Shown in pieces: positions 20,783-29,683 of a stretch of DNA of 64,000 nucleotides. A program made the position numbers and the translations under genes. Each line of letters begins with the position of its first letter. Position 1 is the stretch's first letter. Under the pieces are notes generated by a model. That model worked only from the letters and a program-made list of their open reading frames with translations. It had not been told where the DNA came from and made no database searches. The DNA is from a virus. The stretch spans positions 147,169 to 211,168 of the IMG/VR virus record IMGVR_UViG_3300042892_005961; one strand, written 5' to 3'.

Positions 20783-20790
20783 AATAAATA
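20783..20790 (-). promoter_or_regulatory. TATTTATT variant box before the gp25-like gene
   Basis: Coding-strand TATTTATT ends 4 nt before the chosen ATG. It marks the switch from the replication/nucleotide block to the wedge operon. Confidence 0.4.
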
Positions 20791-20808
20791 TAGATAAACC
20801 TAAAATGG

Positions 20809-20982
20809 TTATGTATCCTCTTTTATTTTTGAGTTCCCTTTTATAATATGTGGGGGGTCATAAGGACAATTTGCGCATCCATTGGAACAACAATGTCCTC
20901 TCTTCTGTAAAAAAAGAGAAGTCAGAACCATAAGCCCCGACTTCTCATCTATGTAATAATCTACTCCTTCCTCTAATTTCAT
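20809..20982 (-). CDS. DUF5522-like small Cys-rich protein
   Basis: 57 residues, from the ATG at 20982 to a TAA. The ATG overlaps the stop of the ribonucleotide reductase gene (TAATG), indicating translational coupling. The protein has DYYIDEKSGLMVLTSLFLQ followed by KRGHCCSNGCANCPYDPP. The Lys-Arg-Gly-x-Cys-Cys-x3-Cys-x2-Cys-Pro-Tyr core matches what I remember of DUF5522, a family of short Bacteroidota proteins with a likely metal-binding Cys cluster. Family and host link come from memory of the motif; the function of DUF5522 is unknown to me. Its coupling to the reductase suggests a host-derived helper in nucleotide metabolism or redox (inference). Confidence 0.75.
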   Translation of the reverse strand: MKLEEGVDYYIDEKSGLMVLTSLFLQKRGHCCSNGCANCPYDPPHIIKGNSKIKEDT

Positions 20983-23243
20983 TAGATACTTGTCACATCA
21001 CATTGTGCTCCACTACAAGATTGTGCCGCATAATCGGAAATACTCTTGTATTGTGGTTTATCTAAAATTTCACCGAAGTTTACTTCTTTGAATTGACGAG
21101 TAATAGTCTCCCACTTATAGAATAAATGAACGTCTTTTAAACAATAAACCATCTTCTTCAAATCACCTTTAAAGTAATTCTTCGCAAATTTCTTCGCTCT
21201 TGAGATCCAATATTTCTTTAATAAGACTTGTTCTCTTGTTCCTGTAATTTGTATTGAATCGTCTAATAAAGTATCTGTTGCTAACCATAAGTTTTGATTA
21301 AAATAATGTAAACCATCAATAATCAAACCAGATGCTAATACCGAACCTTTACCATATACCTCAACTAATTCGTCAAGATTTAATACTGACGTAAATGGCG
21401 CTTGATTGAAATCTTTATCTCCGTAGTCTGACATGAAACTAACCGCAGTAAATAAATCTCTTTGTTCCCAAATATAATCAACAATTGCATCTTTATCGTC
21501 AATAATAACTGTACAAGATGTATTATGATTTACCGGCATATAAGCACATAACTCAGGATTAGTTCCAGCATTTACCCAATGTTGTTGAACCAACTTAATT
21601 AACTCAAGGTGTTTAATACCTTTCATATCTTTTTTGAATAAACCAACTTTTGGATTTTCAACAGGAACGAATACAACATAATCTGATTTAGTTGAAGACC
21701 ATACACTTTCTTCTAATAAGAAAGCCATATTTTCTTCTAACCATTTTGCAGTGTTACTTTCTTTATTTAACTGCATGATACGGAAATACTTTTCAGAGTG
21801 TTCAGGGTGAATACCTGATGCAGTTCCTAATACAACTGACGCATTACCTGAAGGTTTTACACAAGTAGTTCTTGCCGCTTGGTTAATTCCAATTACCGCT
21901 GCCAATTCTTTATTAGCATCTTTTACGGCTTGTGCTCCTTCTTCTAATAATTCAGCATTAAATAATTTAGGATTATTCATCCAACCTGTAATACTAACAC
22001 CTAACAAAGCTTCTCTTTCAAAGATTGCTTTACTTGTTTCACCTAAATAAGGAAAATTAGTATAACCCGCTTGTAATGTTCCTAAGAAAGAAGCATCTTT
22101 ACATGCCTTTAAAAACTTTTCTTTTGTTGTTGCCTTCTCAGCATTGATCTCGGTTAAATTACAACCTTGAATACCGAACTTAGATTTGTTGTCTTTAACA
22201 TATTGTTCAACTTCATCATATTTGATTTTACCAAAATCAATTGTATCTAATACAGGGATTTTCATAATCTCAAAACATGGATTAAACATATCAAACCAAC
22301 TGTTCGCAAAAACAAAACCAATATCATTTGCTCCGTCATTTAATTGTACCAAGTAATTGAATTGTTCTTTAACAACTTCACTTCTCAATAAAATAACTGA
22401 GTTATTACTACGACCTCTTTGTGGGTTTTCTATTCTCCAATTACCTGTCTTAGCGTGGATCATCTCATCATCATTAGGATCAACGATCATATTCAACGCT
22501 GAACGTCTAACACCACCCGACAATACTGCATCCGCTGAGTGACAAATAATATCAAACGCTAAGATAGGACGAATTTTTTCTCCTTCATTAGTTAACCACT
22601 TTTCAATTAACGATTCTATTTTTTCTAAAGATTGTTTTAAACCATCAGGACCAGGTGCTTTAAAACCACCGCTGATGAATGAACCTTTCTCACGAATTAA
22701 AGAATAATCTAATTTAACTTCATAACCTGCATATTCAGGGAATGGTTGTTCGTCAACAAAGTAAGATGATAACAATACACCCAATGCGTTTGCCCAACCT
22801 TCAATTGAATCTTCAATATAAAAAGTTTTAGTCCCTAAAGTTCTTTTTTGAATTCTACTTAAATTATTTACAAAAGGAGTTAATAATCCTCCACCGAATC
22901 CACAACCAGATAATGCCAAGTAAAAAATCTCTTGGAATACTCTATTACGTGCAATGTGTCCTGATGTACAGTTAAACATTCTCGTGTTATGTTTCATAAT
23001 TTGTTCGTGTCTGTATTGTAAGTTTCTTTGTGAAGCTAATACAGCTTGATCTTTCATACTCTCAACGGCAGATTGTAAATATGGTTCAATTGCCTCAGCA
23101 TAATCCACATATTTTTTTCTGTGTCCGTCAATTATGTTCTCACACGCGTCTTCCCACGTTTCATATCTTTTTTCATCTTCCTTCCATTTGAAATAGTCTG
23201 AGTGTAACTTTAAGTCACTCAGAAATTTTTTACCTTTCTGCAT
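20982..23243 (-). CDS. nrdJ: Adenosylcobalamin-dependent (class II) ribonucleoside-triphosphate reductase
   Basis: 753 residues, the size of monomeric class II RTPR. Visible landmarks are LSGCGFGGG near residue 110 (first redox Cys), NPCFEI near 322-327 (thiyl-radical Cys with the Asn and Glu of the active site), GCNLTEIN (partner Cys), TTCVKPSGNASVVLGTASGI, and the C-terminal shuttle pair C743-x4-C748 in CSGAQC. The enzyme makes dNTPs from NTPs without oxygen or a second subunit but needs vitamin B12 from the host. It is co-oriented with the helicase and UvsX genes and supplies the replisome. No tyrosyl-radical small subunit or glycyl-radical motif is present, which argues against classes I and III. 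Confidence 0.85.
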   Translation of the reverse strand: MQKGKKFLSDLKLHSDYFKWKEDEKRYETWEDACENIIDGHRKKYVDYAEAIEPYLQSAVESMKDQAVLASQRNLQYRHEQIMKHNTRMFNCTSGHIARNRVFQEIFYLALSGCGFGGGLLTPFVNNLSRIQKRTLGTKTFYIEDSIEGWANALGVLLSSYFVDEQPFPEYAGYEVKLDYSLIREKGSFISGGFKAPGPDGLKQSLEKIESLIEKWLTNEGEKIRPILAFDIICHSADAVLSGGVRRSALNMIVDPNDDEMIHAKTGNWRIENPQRGRSNNSVILLRSEVVKEQFNYLVQLNDGANDIGFVFANSWFDMFNPCFEIMKIPVLDTIDFGKIKYDEVEQYVKDNKSKFGIQGCNLTEINAEKATTKEKFLKACKDASFLGTLQAGYTNFPYLGETSKAIFEREALLGVSITGWMNNPKLFNAELLEEGAQAVKDANKELAAVIGINQAARTTCVKPSGNASVVLGTASGIHPEHSEKYFRIMQLNKESNTAKWLEENMAFLLEESVWSSTKSDYVVFVPVENPKVGLFKKDMKGIKHLELIKLVQQHWVNAGTNPELCAYMPVNHNTSCTVIIDDKDAIVDYIWEQRDLFTAVSFMSDYGDKDFNQAPFTSVLNLDELVEVYGKGSVLASGLIIDGLHYFNQNLWLATDTLLDDSIQITGTREQVLLKKYWISRAKKFAKNYFKGDLKKMVYCLKDVHLFYKWETITRQFKEVNFGEILDKPQYKSISDYAAQSCSGAQCDVTSI

Positions 23244-23276
23244 TTGTTCTTTTTTCTTTTATGTTTGTTTTATTAA

Positions 23277-24653
23277 TTACTTTCCAGCCACTTGTTGTCT
23301 CCTTTTAAATGCTTCCGCCGCTCTATTAGCATTTATCTGAACTTTTTGTTCTTCGTGTCCCAATAATGTATTTTGAGACTCTGTATCAATAAGAAGAAAC
23401 TCGTTATTGAATTTACAGTTTTGGAATACAACACCATCTCGACCAATACGAGATTTTAATAATGTAAGAGTTGCTAAGTTATGATCTTTTTGTTCTAATG
23501 TTTTACCAATAGATAATATAACGTGTGCAATTTGTGCTTTCTTAATTGACCCACCCATTTGATCTCCAGTTACTACTTCACTTGAAATTGATTCACGGTT
23601 ACCTTGTGTTGCCGTCCATATTGCCATTTCAAATTCTCCTGTCATTGATTCTAAACTTCTCATAATAGAACCTTCACCTTTCCATTCTTCACCATTAGCT
23701 GATTTATCAGTTGAAATACAATCTACATAATCTATTACTAATAAATCAACTTTTTTAGTTCCATCAGAATTCATCTTTCTGATTTTATTTTTAATCTCAG
23801 AAACTGTAACATTATCACTTGCTAATTTTAATAATTTTAAACTACCTTTAGATTTAGCTTGAGCTTCCTCTACTTTAGCTTTAACTTCTTCTTTAAATTC
23901 AGGTTGACTATCAGGTGCAATCTCAGTCCAAATCGTATAGTGTTTTCTTTTAATATTACCCGGATTATCTTCAAAGAAAATCTGAACGACATTATAACCT
24001 AAGTTATATGCGGTGTTAGCGAACTTAGTAAGTAAGGTAGTTTTACCAGTACCTGTGGGAGCTAATACAACCCCCAATTCTCCGATCCCTAACCCACCTT
24101 TAAGTAAGTTGTCAATTCCCACAATACCTGTCGGTAATGGGTGTCTAAAGTCCTTTTCTAACGCTCCATCAATATCATGGAATACATCCGTCGCTTCATC
24201 ATTTGAAATACCAACTTGTAATGCCTTTTGGATAATTTCCTCAATCTTATTGTAAGCCTCGAACTCACCACTTTCAATAATACTCTGTACACTTTTTAAC
24301 TCTCTTTTCAAGTTTTGTTGTTTACAAAAATTAAGTGCGGTATCTTTAACATACTCAATTTGAGAATCATTATTTTTAATTGCTTCTAATGTATCTACGT
24401 GAATTTTAGAGGAATCTTTGTTACCACCTTCAGCCATGATTTTCTGTGCCAATGTATTGTAATCAGGAATTTTATTGTAATTCTTATACAACTCCTTTGT
24501 ATTTTCCATAATAAATCTAAATGAGTTATTATCAAAAAATTTACTATCTAATACATCAATAATTGTTTCTCCATACTTCTTATCTTCAATGATCGCTTTA
24601 ATAAGGGATTGTTGAAACGAAAACCCCAAATACCCAAAATTCCTTTCTTCCAT
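23277..24653 (-). CDS. Replicative DNA helicase, T4 gp41 / DnaB-like
   Basis: 458 residues (T4 gp41 is 475). The N-terminal helical domain (1-150) precedes a RecA-type core. Walker A is APTGTGKTT near residues 200-208, Walker B is LLVIDYVDC, and a later GDQMGGSIKKAQIA segment matches the DnaB motif 4 region. It should unwind DNA 5'-3' at the fork as a hexamer. It lies between the 152-residue unknown gene and the reductase gene with short gaps. No separate primase gene or helicase loader was recognised in this window. Confidence 0.88.
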   Translation of the reverse strand: MEERNFGYLGFSFQQSLIKAIIEDKKYGETIIDVLDSKFFDNNSFRFIMENTKELYKNYNKIPDYNTLAQKIMAEGGNKDSSKIHVDTLEAIKNNDSQIEYVKDTALNFCKQQNLKRELKSVQSIIESGEFEAYNKIEEIIQKALQVGISNDEATDVFHDIDGALEKDFRHPLPTGIVGIDNLLKGGLGIGELGVVLAPTGTGKTTLLTKFANTAYNLGYNVVQIFFEDNPGNIKRKHYTIWTEIAPDSQPEFKEEVKAKVEEAQAKSKGSLKLLKLASDNVTVSEIKNKIRKMNSDGTKKVDLLVIDYVDCISTDKSANGEEWKGEGSIMRSLESMTGEFEMAIWTATQGNRESISSEVVTGDQMGGSIKKAQIAHVILSIGKTLEQKDHNLATLTLLKSRIGRDGVVFQNCKFNNEFLLIDTESQNTLLGHEEQKVQINANRAAEAFKRRQQVAGK

Positions 24654-24678
24654 AGTGTTTATTATATATTGTTTTTTC

Positions 24679-25137
24679 TTATAATTCGTATCCTAAATAA
24701 CTTGTCTCCAATTCTTCTGAAGACAAAATGTCTGTCAAATCTGACAAAATTCTCTTCAATCTTGGACGAATGTCCACCGTGTATCTTGCCTTTGGATGAT
24801 AAAGATATGCGGGGAATAGTCTTTGAATAAATACATCCTCGCCCAACTTAATTTCCATTAAAAAATGTTCTTTTTCTGGAATTGCCGACTCATCCACAAC
24901 CTCCGAATGAAGGATATAGTTTTGATTCTCACATAGATAGTTAGAACTTTTTATTTTCAAATCTTCCATAAAATCCTCACAAATATTTTTTATATAATAG
25001 TGAAGATCCATTGAACGTCTAGCCTGATCAACATGATCTCTAACGTTAAAAAATCTTTGACATACGATATGTCCTTCTAATGACAACAAGAACTCAAATT
25101 TGGTTATGTTGTCTTGGTTTTGGTAATCTCTACTCAT
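24679..25137 (-). CDS. Conserved phage protein of unknown function in replication block
   Basis: 152 residues (begins MSRDYQNQDNITKFEFLLSL), mixed alpha/beta, no recognised motif. It overlaps the start of the nuclease gene's C-terminal codons by 8 bp and precedes the helicase gene, so it is co-expressed with replication genes. The position invites the guess of a replication accessory factor, but nothing in the sequence supports a specific role. Confidence 0.7.
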   Translation of the reverse strand: MSRDYQNQDNITKFEFLLSLEGHIVCQRFFNVRDHVDQARRSMDLHYYIKNICEDFMEDLKIKSSNYLCENQNYILHSEVVDESAIPEKEHFLMEIKLGEDVFIQRLFPAYLYHPKARYTVDIRPRLKRILSDLTDILSSEELETSYLGYEL

Positions 25138-26164
25138 AGGGTCTTACTTTAATTGTTTTTGTTTTATTATTATTTATGTTTTTTTCTTTTCTTGTTAATC
25201 TAAGAAAAGGGTTTATAAAATTTATCCAAGCGTCTTCCGCTTTTGGTAAGATGTTGAAGATTCCGTCTTCTTGCATCATCTTCATTGCATTTTTATATGA
25301 TCTACCTTCTTGGTCTAACGGTTCATTTATTAATAGATCTATGGTTTCTTTTGCGTCGTCCGTTAAAAACGGTTCATCCAAACTTACTATCCTATTGTTT
25401 ACGTCGAAGAATTCCTCACCGAGTACACCGTGTTTTGTAACACCTGTCAATAAATTAGCAATTAACTTATTATGTTTGTCTTGTTCAAATAATTGGTTAC
25501 ATCTATCTCTAACCTGATCAACTGTAATTGGTTGATTTCTTAGTTCAGGAACCAAAGACAATAATCTTTTGAGTCCCATTCCTCTTATTCCTGCAATGTT
25601 GTCTGATGAGTCTCCACAAATCATTTTAACTAAACGAACATTTTCGATGAGAATTTCTTCGTGTTCGTAAACGATTATATCATTAGGTGAATATAATTTC
25701 CTATGTGATGGATTGTAAACTTGTGTGTTTTGTGAAACGAGTTGAGTTAAGTCCCCGTCTGATGAATAAATAATTTTCCTTTCGTTGGGTGAATTTTGAG
25801 TATAGTAAGCGATGTTGTCATCAGTCTCACAATACTCAAATTCCCCTTGTCTTACATAAACCTCTTCAAGATATTGTTTGATTCTATCTCTCTGATATAA
25901 GTAAGATTGTAAATCTTCTTCTGTTCTAACTCTTTGTCTTCTGTTTTCCTTGTAATGAGAATATATTTTTCTTCTACATTGAGATCCTTCTAATCCGTCC
26001 CAAAAGACAACAATCTTATCTAATTGGTATTGTTCAAAAGATCTTCTTAAAGTGTTTAGAAAGTGGTAGATACCACCGATGTGCGTTCCTTTATAAAACA
26101 CGTTCTTTGCACCGTAATAACCAATAGTTAATAGATTGTCTCCATCAACAAGTAAAACCGACAT
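25130..26164 (-). CDS. 5'-3' exonuclease / T4 RNase H-like (FEN family)
   Basis: 344 residues (T4 RNase H is 305). The FEN/PIN active-site acidic clusters are visible in order: LLVDGDNLL at the N-terminus, VFWDGLEG with a basic RRKIYSHYKENRR arch region, ETDDNIAYY, YSSDGDLTQL, then GDSSDNIAGIRGMGLKRLL, which is the helix-3-turn-helix DNA-binding segment. It should remove RNA primers and flaps during lagging-strand synthesis. The basic C-terminal tail (RLTRKEKNINNNKTKTIKVR) could contact SSB or DNA. It lies between UvsX and the unknown 152-residue gene. Confidence 0.88.
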   Translation of the reverse strand: MSVLLVDGDNLLTIGYYGAKNVFYKGTHIGGIYHFLNTLRRSFEQYQLDKIVVFWDGLEGSQCRRKIYSHYKENRRQRVRTEEDLQSYLYQRDRIKQYLEEVYVRQGEFEYCETDDNIAYYTQNSPNERKIIYSSDGDLTQLVSQNTQVYNPSHRKLYSPNDIIVYEHEEILIENVRLVKMICGDSSDNIAGIRGMGLKRLLSLVPELRNQPITVDQVRDRCNQLFEQDKHNKLIANLLTGVTKHGVLGEEFFDVNNRIVSLDEPFLTDDAKETIDLLINEPLDQEGRSYKNAMKMMQEDGIFNILPKAEDAWINFINPFLRLTRKEKNINNNKTKTIKVRPYE

Positions 26165-26173
26165 TTGTTAAAT

Positions 26174-27154
26174 TTAAAGATCACTTTCTTCTGTTACAAC
26201 TTCTACGTCTGCGATGTCTGTAACATTAACACCTAACATCTTACTGATGTAATCACCACTTTCTTTTTTATACTCCTCGATAGATTTCTTCTCTTCAGTG
26301 TCTTCTCTACCTGGCATAAATCCGTGTGATGTAACCAAGATACGTCCATCCTCATATCCTAAACCATTGATGTGGTTTTTCATAATTGAGATTTTCGTTC
26401 TTGTTGCAATTTTTACTTTTCTCTTATCTTTTGTGATTGAGATTTTTGTTGTTCCCGCTCCTTTTTGATTACCAAATAAGAATACGATACTTGAGTTTAA
26501 CCAAATTGCTTCTCCACCTTTTGCTTTAATCTTTGGTTGTCCGAAAGGATTATCAGGTAATTCTACCCAAGGTTGGTTAACAATGATTAATGTGTTTGTA
26601 TAAGGTTTATCTGTTCTTCTTGACCCTGAAATACGTTGGTTGATACCCATTCCAATTTTATCGGCTAATACCGATGCGTTGTGTTGTTTACCACCTTTAC
26701 CATCGTAAGTCATCTTACATGGAACCGAACCTACCGAATCCCATAAGATTAATAAATCGTGAGGTAAATCTCCTTTCTCTTGTGCGTCTAATAGTTCGTT
26801 GATATATTCTGTAATTTGTTCGATATATTCAAAATCACTATTGAAAAGATAGTCTCCATCTTTATTAAACCCCATTAACTCCGCATGATCCCAACTCCAT
26901 TTTTGTTCGGTAATAACAAACACAGGAACGACTCCTTTCTTTTGTGCATCAACCGCAGCTTTTACAAGTGCTGTTGTTTTACCCGTATCACTATGTCCTA
27001 ACAACATATTGATGTGTCCCATTGCAGGACCTGGAATACCACAAGCGTCTAAGAAAGCATCTCCCAAATCAAAGAAACGATCTGGTTTATATTCTGCCTC
27101 TTTCGAGAACTTCTTTTTAATTGCTGAAAAATCAGTCTTTTTTATACCTGCCAT
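26174..27154 (-). CDS. uvsX: UvsX-like RecA-family recombinase
   Basis: 326 residues. Walker A is GHSDTGKTTA near residues 53-62. Walker B is LLILWDSVGS. The RecA core continues with TLIIVNQPWVE and a GGEAIWLNSSIVFLF stretch. The N-terminal FSAIKKKFSKEAEYKPDRFFDLG is typical of phage UvsX proteins. It should form filaments on ssDNA coated by the gp32-like protein encoded just upstream and drive recombination-dependent replication. An acidic C-terminus (TEESDL) is present. No UvsY was recognised in the window. Confidence 0.9.
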   Translation of the reverse strand: MAGIKKTDFSAIKKKFSKEAEYKPDRFFDLGDAFLDACGIPGPAMGHINMLLGHSDTGKTTALVKAAVDAQKKGVVPVFVITEQKWSWDHAELMGFNKDGDYLFNSDFEYIEQITEYINELLDAQEKGDLPHDLLILWDSVGSVPCKMTYDGKGGKQHNASVLADKIGMGINQRISGSRRTDKPYTNTLIIVNQPWVELPDNPFGQPKIKAKGGEAIWLNSSIVFLFGNQKGAGTTKISITKDKRKVKIATRTKISIMKNHINGLGYEDGRILVTSHGFMPGREDTEEKKSIEEYKKESGDYISKMLGVNVTDIADVEVVTEESDL

Positions 27155-27208
27155 AATATTGTTTTAAAAATGGGGTTTCTGACGTTATCTCCACCCCTCC
27201 GTTAATAA

Positions 27209-28051
27209 TTAGAACGGTAAGTCACCGTCTACTTCTGCGTCATCTTGTGGATCAACAACAGGAGTTGAAGACTTCGGTGCTCCGATAGTTTCTTCTGTTG
27301 TTAAATTAGAAACCCATTTGCTACTTGCGGTATCCCAACGTGGAACTTCACCTCTCGCAACCATTTCCAAATAATCTTCACCTTTTTTAGAGTAAACATC
27401 TGACCAAGTTAACTCATCATCTAACCACGTTTTTGCAACGTCTGCGTCAGTATGTAATGGACTTGGATCGTCGTTTAATACTGAATTGATAACTGTGTAT
27501 TCTTTACCTGTTCCCGCTTTTGTTAAAGCCAAAGACAAGATCAAATCACGACCATTTTCAGGATTGGTAACATCTCCTTTATTACGGAAGATTGGGAAGA
27601 TTTTGTCAATAACACCATCACCTTTGTGATTATGTTTAAATCTCCAAAATTTAACTCCATCAGCTTCATGATCACGATCGATCACTTTAACGATATAAAA
27701 CTTACGAGAACGGTAGTTACGTGCTAATTCTTTGTCAGAATCTACACCACTCATCATCAATCCTTCGTAAACCTCATTTAATGGAGAACGTTTTCCTTCT
27801 TGTGCTGGGTCATATAATTTAACCCATTTTCCGTCCACTTGAACTTCGTGGAACTTTACCTCTACGAATGGTGAAGAACCATCTTTTGTAGGTAAAATAC
27901 GGATACGTCTTTCTTCACCTTTAGAACCTTTTTGTAATACGGTTGTGAAATAACGTTTTAATCTATCCTCTGAGGATATCTTGTTGTTGTTGCCACCTGT
28001 GGCGTTTTTGTTTTTCTCGTACTGTGCAAGTACTGCATCAAATGTACTCAT
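27209..28051 (-). CDS. Single-stranded DNA-binding protein, T4 gp32-like
   Basis: 280 residues (T4 gp32 is 301). The basic N-terminal region is followed by an OB-type core (RRIRILPTKDGSSPFVEVKF, then SRKFYIVKVIDRDHEADGVK) and a short acidic C-terminal tail (DPQDDAEVDGDLPF), as in proteins that recruit replication partners. There is no cysteine at all, so the structural zinc of T4 gp32 must be absent. It starts a replication operon: a good terminator lies 50-75 bp upstream of its ATG and closes the previous transcript. No TATTTATA box precedes it. Confidence 0.88.
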   Translation of the reverse strand: MSTFDAVLAQYEKNKNATGGNNNKISSEDRLKRYFTTVLQKGSKGEERRIRILPTKDGSSPFVEVKFHEVQVDGKWVKLYDPAQEGKRSPLNEVYEGLMMSGVDSDKELARNYRSRKFYIVKVIDRDHEADGVKFWRFKHNHKGDGVIDKIFPIFRNKGDVTNPENGRDLILSLALTKAGTGKEYTVINSVLNDDPSPLHTDADVAKTWLDDELTWSDVYSKKGEDYLEMVARGEVPRWDTASSKWVSNLTTEETIGAPKSSTPVVDPQDDAEVDGDLPF

Positions 28052-28102
28052 AGAATTAAAATTTAAATTATAAAATCATTTATGTTATAATATACATAAA
28101 AA

Positions 28103-28126
28103 AACCCAGACTATAAAATCTGGGTT
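28103..28126 (-). terminator. Rho-independent terminator between virion gene block and SSB gene
   Basis: An 8-bp stem (AACCCAGA / TCTGGGTT) with an 8-nt loop, followed on the minus strand by a run of T. It ends transcripts from the 75-residue gene and isolates the replication operon. Confidence 0.85.
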
Positions 28127-28151
28127 GAATTATTTTTAAAGTATTTTTTTG

Positions 28152-28379
28152 TTACCAACTAATCACATAATCGTTATTGGTACCCATGAAATTGTTCTTA
28201 GTCTGAATTTTATAACCATAATTTCTTAATGTGGTTACTATTGCGTCATTCACGTATCTTGGGTCTAAAGTAATTTGATATTGTCCTTGAGCTGTTGCTC
28301 CTGATATTAAACCATCGATATATGTTAATGAACCTGTTGCTGTATTTGAAGCTGTTCTTGCTGCTGATCCTGATTGCAT
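28152..28379 (-). CDS. Small protein of unknown function
   Basis: 75 residues. The N-terminus is Ser/Ala/Thr-rich (MQSGSAARTASNTATG), and the remainder (YQITLDPRYVNDAIVTTLRN, then YGYKIQ) has an alpha/beta look. It follows the DUF5856-like gene after 21 bp and is closed by a terminator. I do not recognise a family. Expression with late structural genes is likely from position. Confidence 0.65.
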   Translation of the reverse strand: MQSGSAARTASNTATGSLTYIDGLISGATAQGQYQITLDPRYVNDAIVTTLRNYGYKIQTKNNFMGTNNDYVISW

Positions 28380-28400
28380 CTTAAATATTTTTTTTTATTT

Positions 28401-28772
28401 TTATTCTAATGTTAATAGATATGTTATTTTATTTAATAGTCCTAAAATCTCATCACGGATATTCAATAAATCCGTATCTGTTGAATCAAACTCACTACTC
28501 CATTGGATTAACGCCTCTTTAGATGTTTGTAACATGTTCTTTAAATCCAATTCAGATAAATTTACAACGTTTAATGTTTTATCTTCATTTTCTAATTTAA
28601 ATCTACCGTACTTACCCATCGCGGCCTCAGCAAACGTGTCTGTCAAATCAACTAATCCTTCATATAACTTGTCAAAGGCTTTATGTCTTGCGTAACCTTT
28701 GGTTTGCCAATGGTTAATCTTAACTTGAGCCTGAAGTTCCATTAAGAACTTTATTTTAGAAGCTATATTCAT
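28401..28772 (-). CDS. DUF5856-like helical protein
   Basis: 123 residues, almost entirely helical. The stretch KIKFLMELQAQVKINHWQTK followed by HKAFDKLYEGLVDLTDTFAE and MGKYGRF matches my memory of the phage family DUF5856, which has a ferritin-like look (His-Trp in helix 1, acidic residues in helix 2). Function is not known to me. The gene overlaps the upstream Pro-rich gene by 17 bp, so the two are likely translated together. Confidence 0.75.
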   Translation of the reverse strand: MNIASKIKFLMELQAQVKINHWQTKGYARHKAFDKLYEGLVDLTDTFAEAAMGKYGRFKLENEDKTLNVVNLSELDLKNMLQTSKEALIQWSSEFDSTDTDLLNIRDEILGLLNKITYLLTLE

Positions 28773-29433
28773 CTTTTTGTTCTTCGTTTGGGTTAAATGA
28801 TGATCTTAATGCGTCAGGAGCGTAGTTTTCAACATCATCCTTAGTTAATACATATTCGTTTTTACCACTAGCTCTCATTTCACCTTGTTTGTGTGCGAAG
28901 AACTCTTGTGGTTTTTCATTGAATGGGTATGAATCTAAAGATCTCATTTCCAATTTTTCAATTTCAGTTTTAGGTTTGTTAGCCTCAACTGTTGCTCCTA
29001 ATTGGTCAATCTTAGCCATAACTTGATCCATTTGAGCCAATTTACTTTCTAAGTCATTCAATTTGGTGAATACGTCGTCCATTTTATTTATAACCGCAGA
29101 ATTGTCTTGTTTATTATTTTCAAGGTCGTTTTTGATATTCTTAGTCATATTAACTAAATCTGTAATATCCATTTCTTCAGTATCACCACCCATACCTGCT
29201 TCATCCATTGGAGGGGTTCCCATATCATCTGCTGGTGGAGGTGGTACATCACCACCCATGTCACCTGCTGGAGGTGGAGGAGGTACATCACCTGCTGGTG
29301 GAGGTGGTACATCACCTAATGGATCTTCTGCTGGTGCTGGTGGTGGAGCGTCTTGCTCCATGATCATTTTCTTACTATACTTGTTGATAGCATTAAAACG
29401 TTTTACTTCTTCTAATAATTTTTTCTCTAACAT
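28756..29433 (-). CDS. Pro-rich, coiled-coil virion-associated protein
   Basis: 225 residues. A short helical N-terminus (to about residue 25) precedes a Pro/Asp/Gly-rich tract (PPPPAGD repeats, residues 30-85). A helical region follows (about 90-155) in which INKMDDVFTKLNDLESKLAQ has heptad-like spacing, and then a charged C-terminus (ALRSSFNPNEEQKDEYSF). The PPPPAGD tract is distinct from the Thr-Pro linkers of the adhesin genes. I know similar unnamed proteins in T4-like environmental phages but no function. It follows the 67-residue gene after 3 bp. Confidence 0.7.
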   Translation of the reverse strand: MLEKKLLEEVKRFNAINKYSKKMIMEQDAPPPAPAEDPLGDVPPPPAGDVPPPPPAGDMGGDVPPPPADDMGTPPMDEAGMGGDTEEMDITDLVNMTKNIKNDLENNKQDNSAVINKMDDVFTKLNDLESKLAQMDQVMAKIDQLGATVEANKPKTEIEKLEMRSLDSYPFNEKPQEFFAHKQGEMRASGKNEYVLTKDDVENYAPDALRSSFNPNEEQKDEYSF

Positions 29434-29436
29434 GGC

Positions 29437-29640
29437 TTAATCTTGTAATAATTGTCTACCGTCATTGGTAATATATCTTTTATTTATTCTTTCAACGATA
29501 CCGTCTTTTTCTCTGATTGTATAACATTCTCCTGTTACTAAATCACATTCTTCTCTTTCCATACCATCATTAGATACGTTTTTAACCTTTTTAGGGTTTA
29601 AAAACTGATCCATGGTATTATTTAATCTATTATTTTCCAT
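29437..29640 (-). CDS. Small protein of unknown function (67 residues)
   Basis: The frame extends upstream to 29721, into the coding sequence of the giant hub-like gene, but the ATG at 29640 (MENNRLNNTMDQFLNPKKVK) is preceded at 17 nt by a TATTTATA box and is the more likely start. The protein has a short CDLVTGECYTI Cys pair and a C-terminal NKRYITNDGRQLLQD. The family is not recognised. It opens a four-gene run ending at the terminator at 28103-28126. Confidence 0.6.
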   Translation of the reverse strand: MENNRLNNTMDQFLNPKKVKNVSNDGMEREECDLVTGECYTIREKDGIVERINKRYITNDGRQLLQD

Positions 29641-29657
29641 AATATTTGTTTTATTAC

Positions 29658-29665
29658 TATAAATA
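29658..29665 (-). promoter_or_regulatory. TATTTATA box upstream of the gene at 29640
   Basis: Coding-strand TATTTATA, 17 nt before the preferred ATG and just after the stop of the hub-like gene. It supports the shorter start of the 67-residue protein. Confidence 0.45.
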
Positions 29666-29683
29666 TCCCAAGTTTTATTAATA

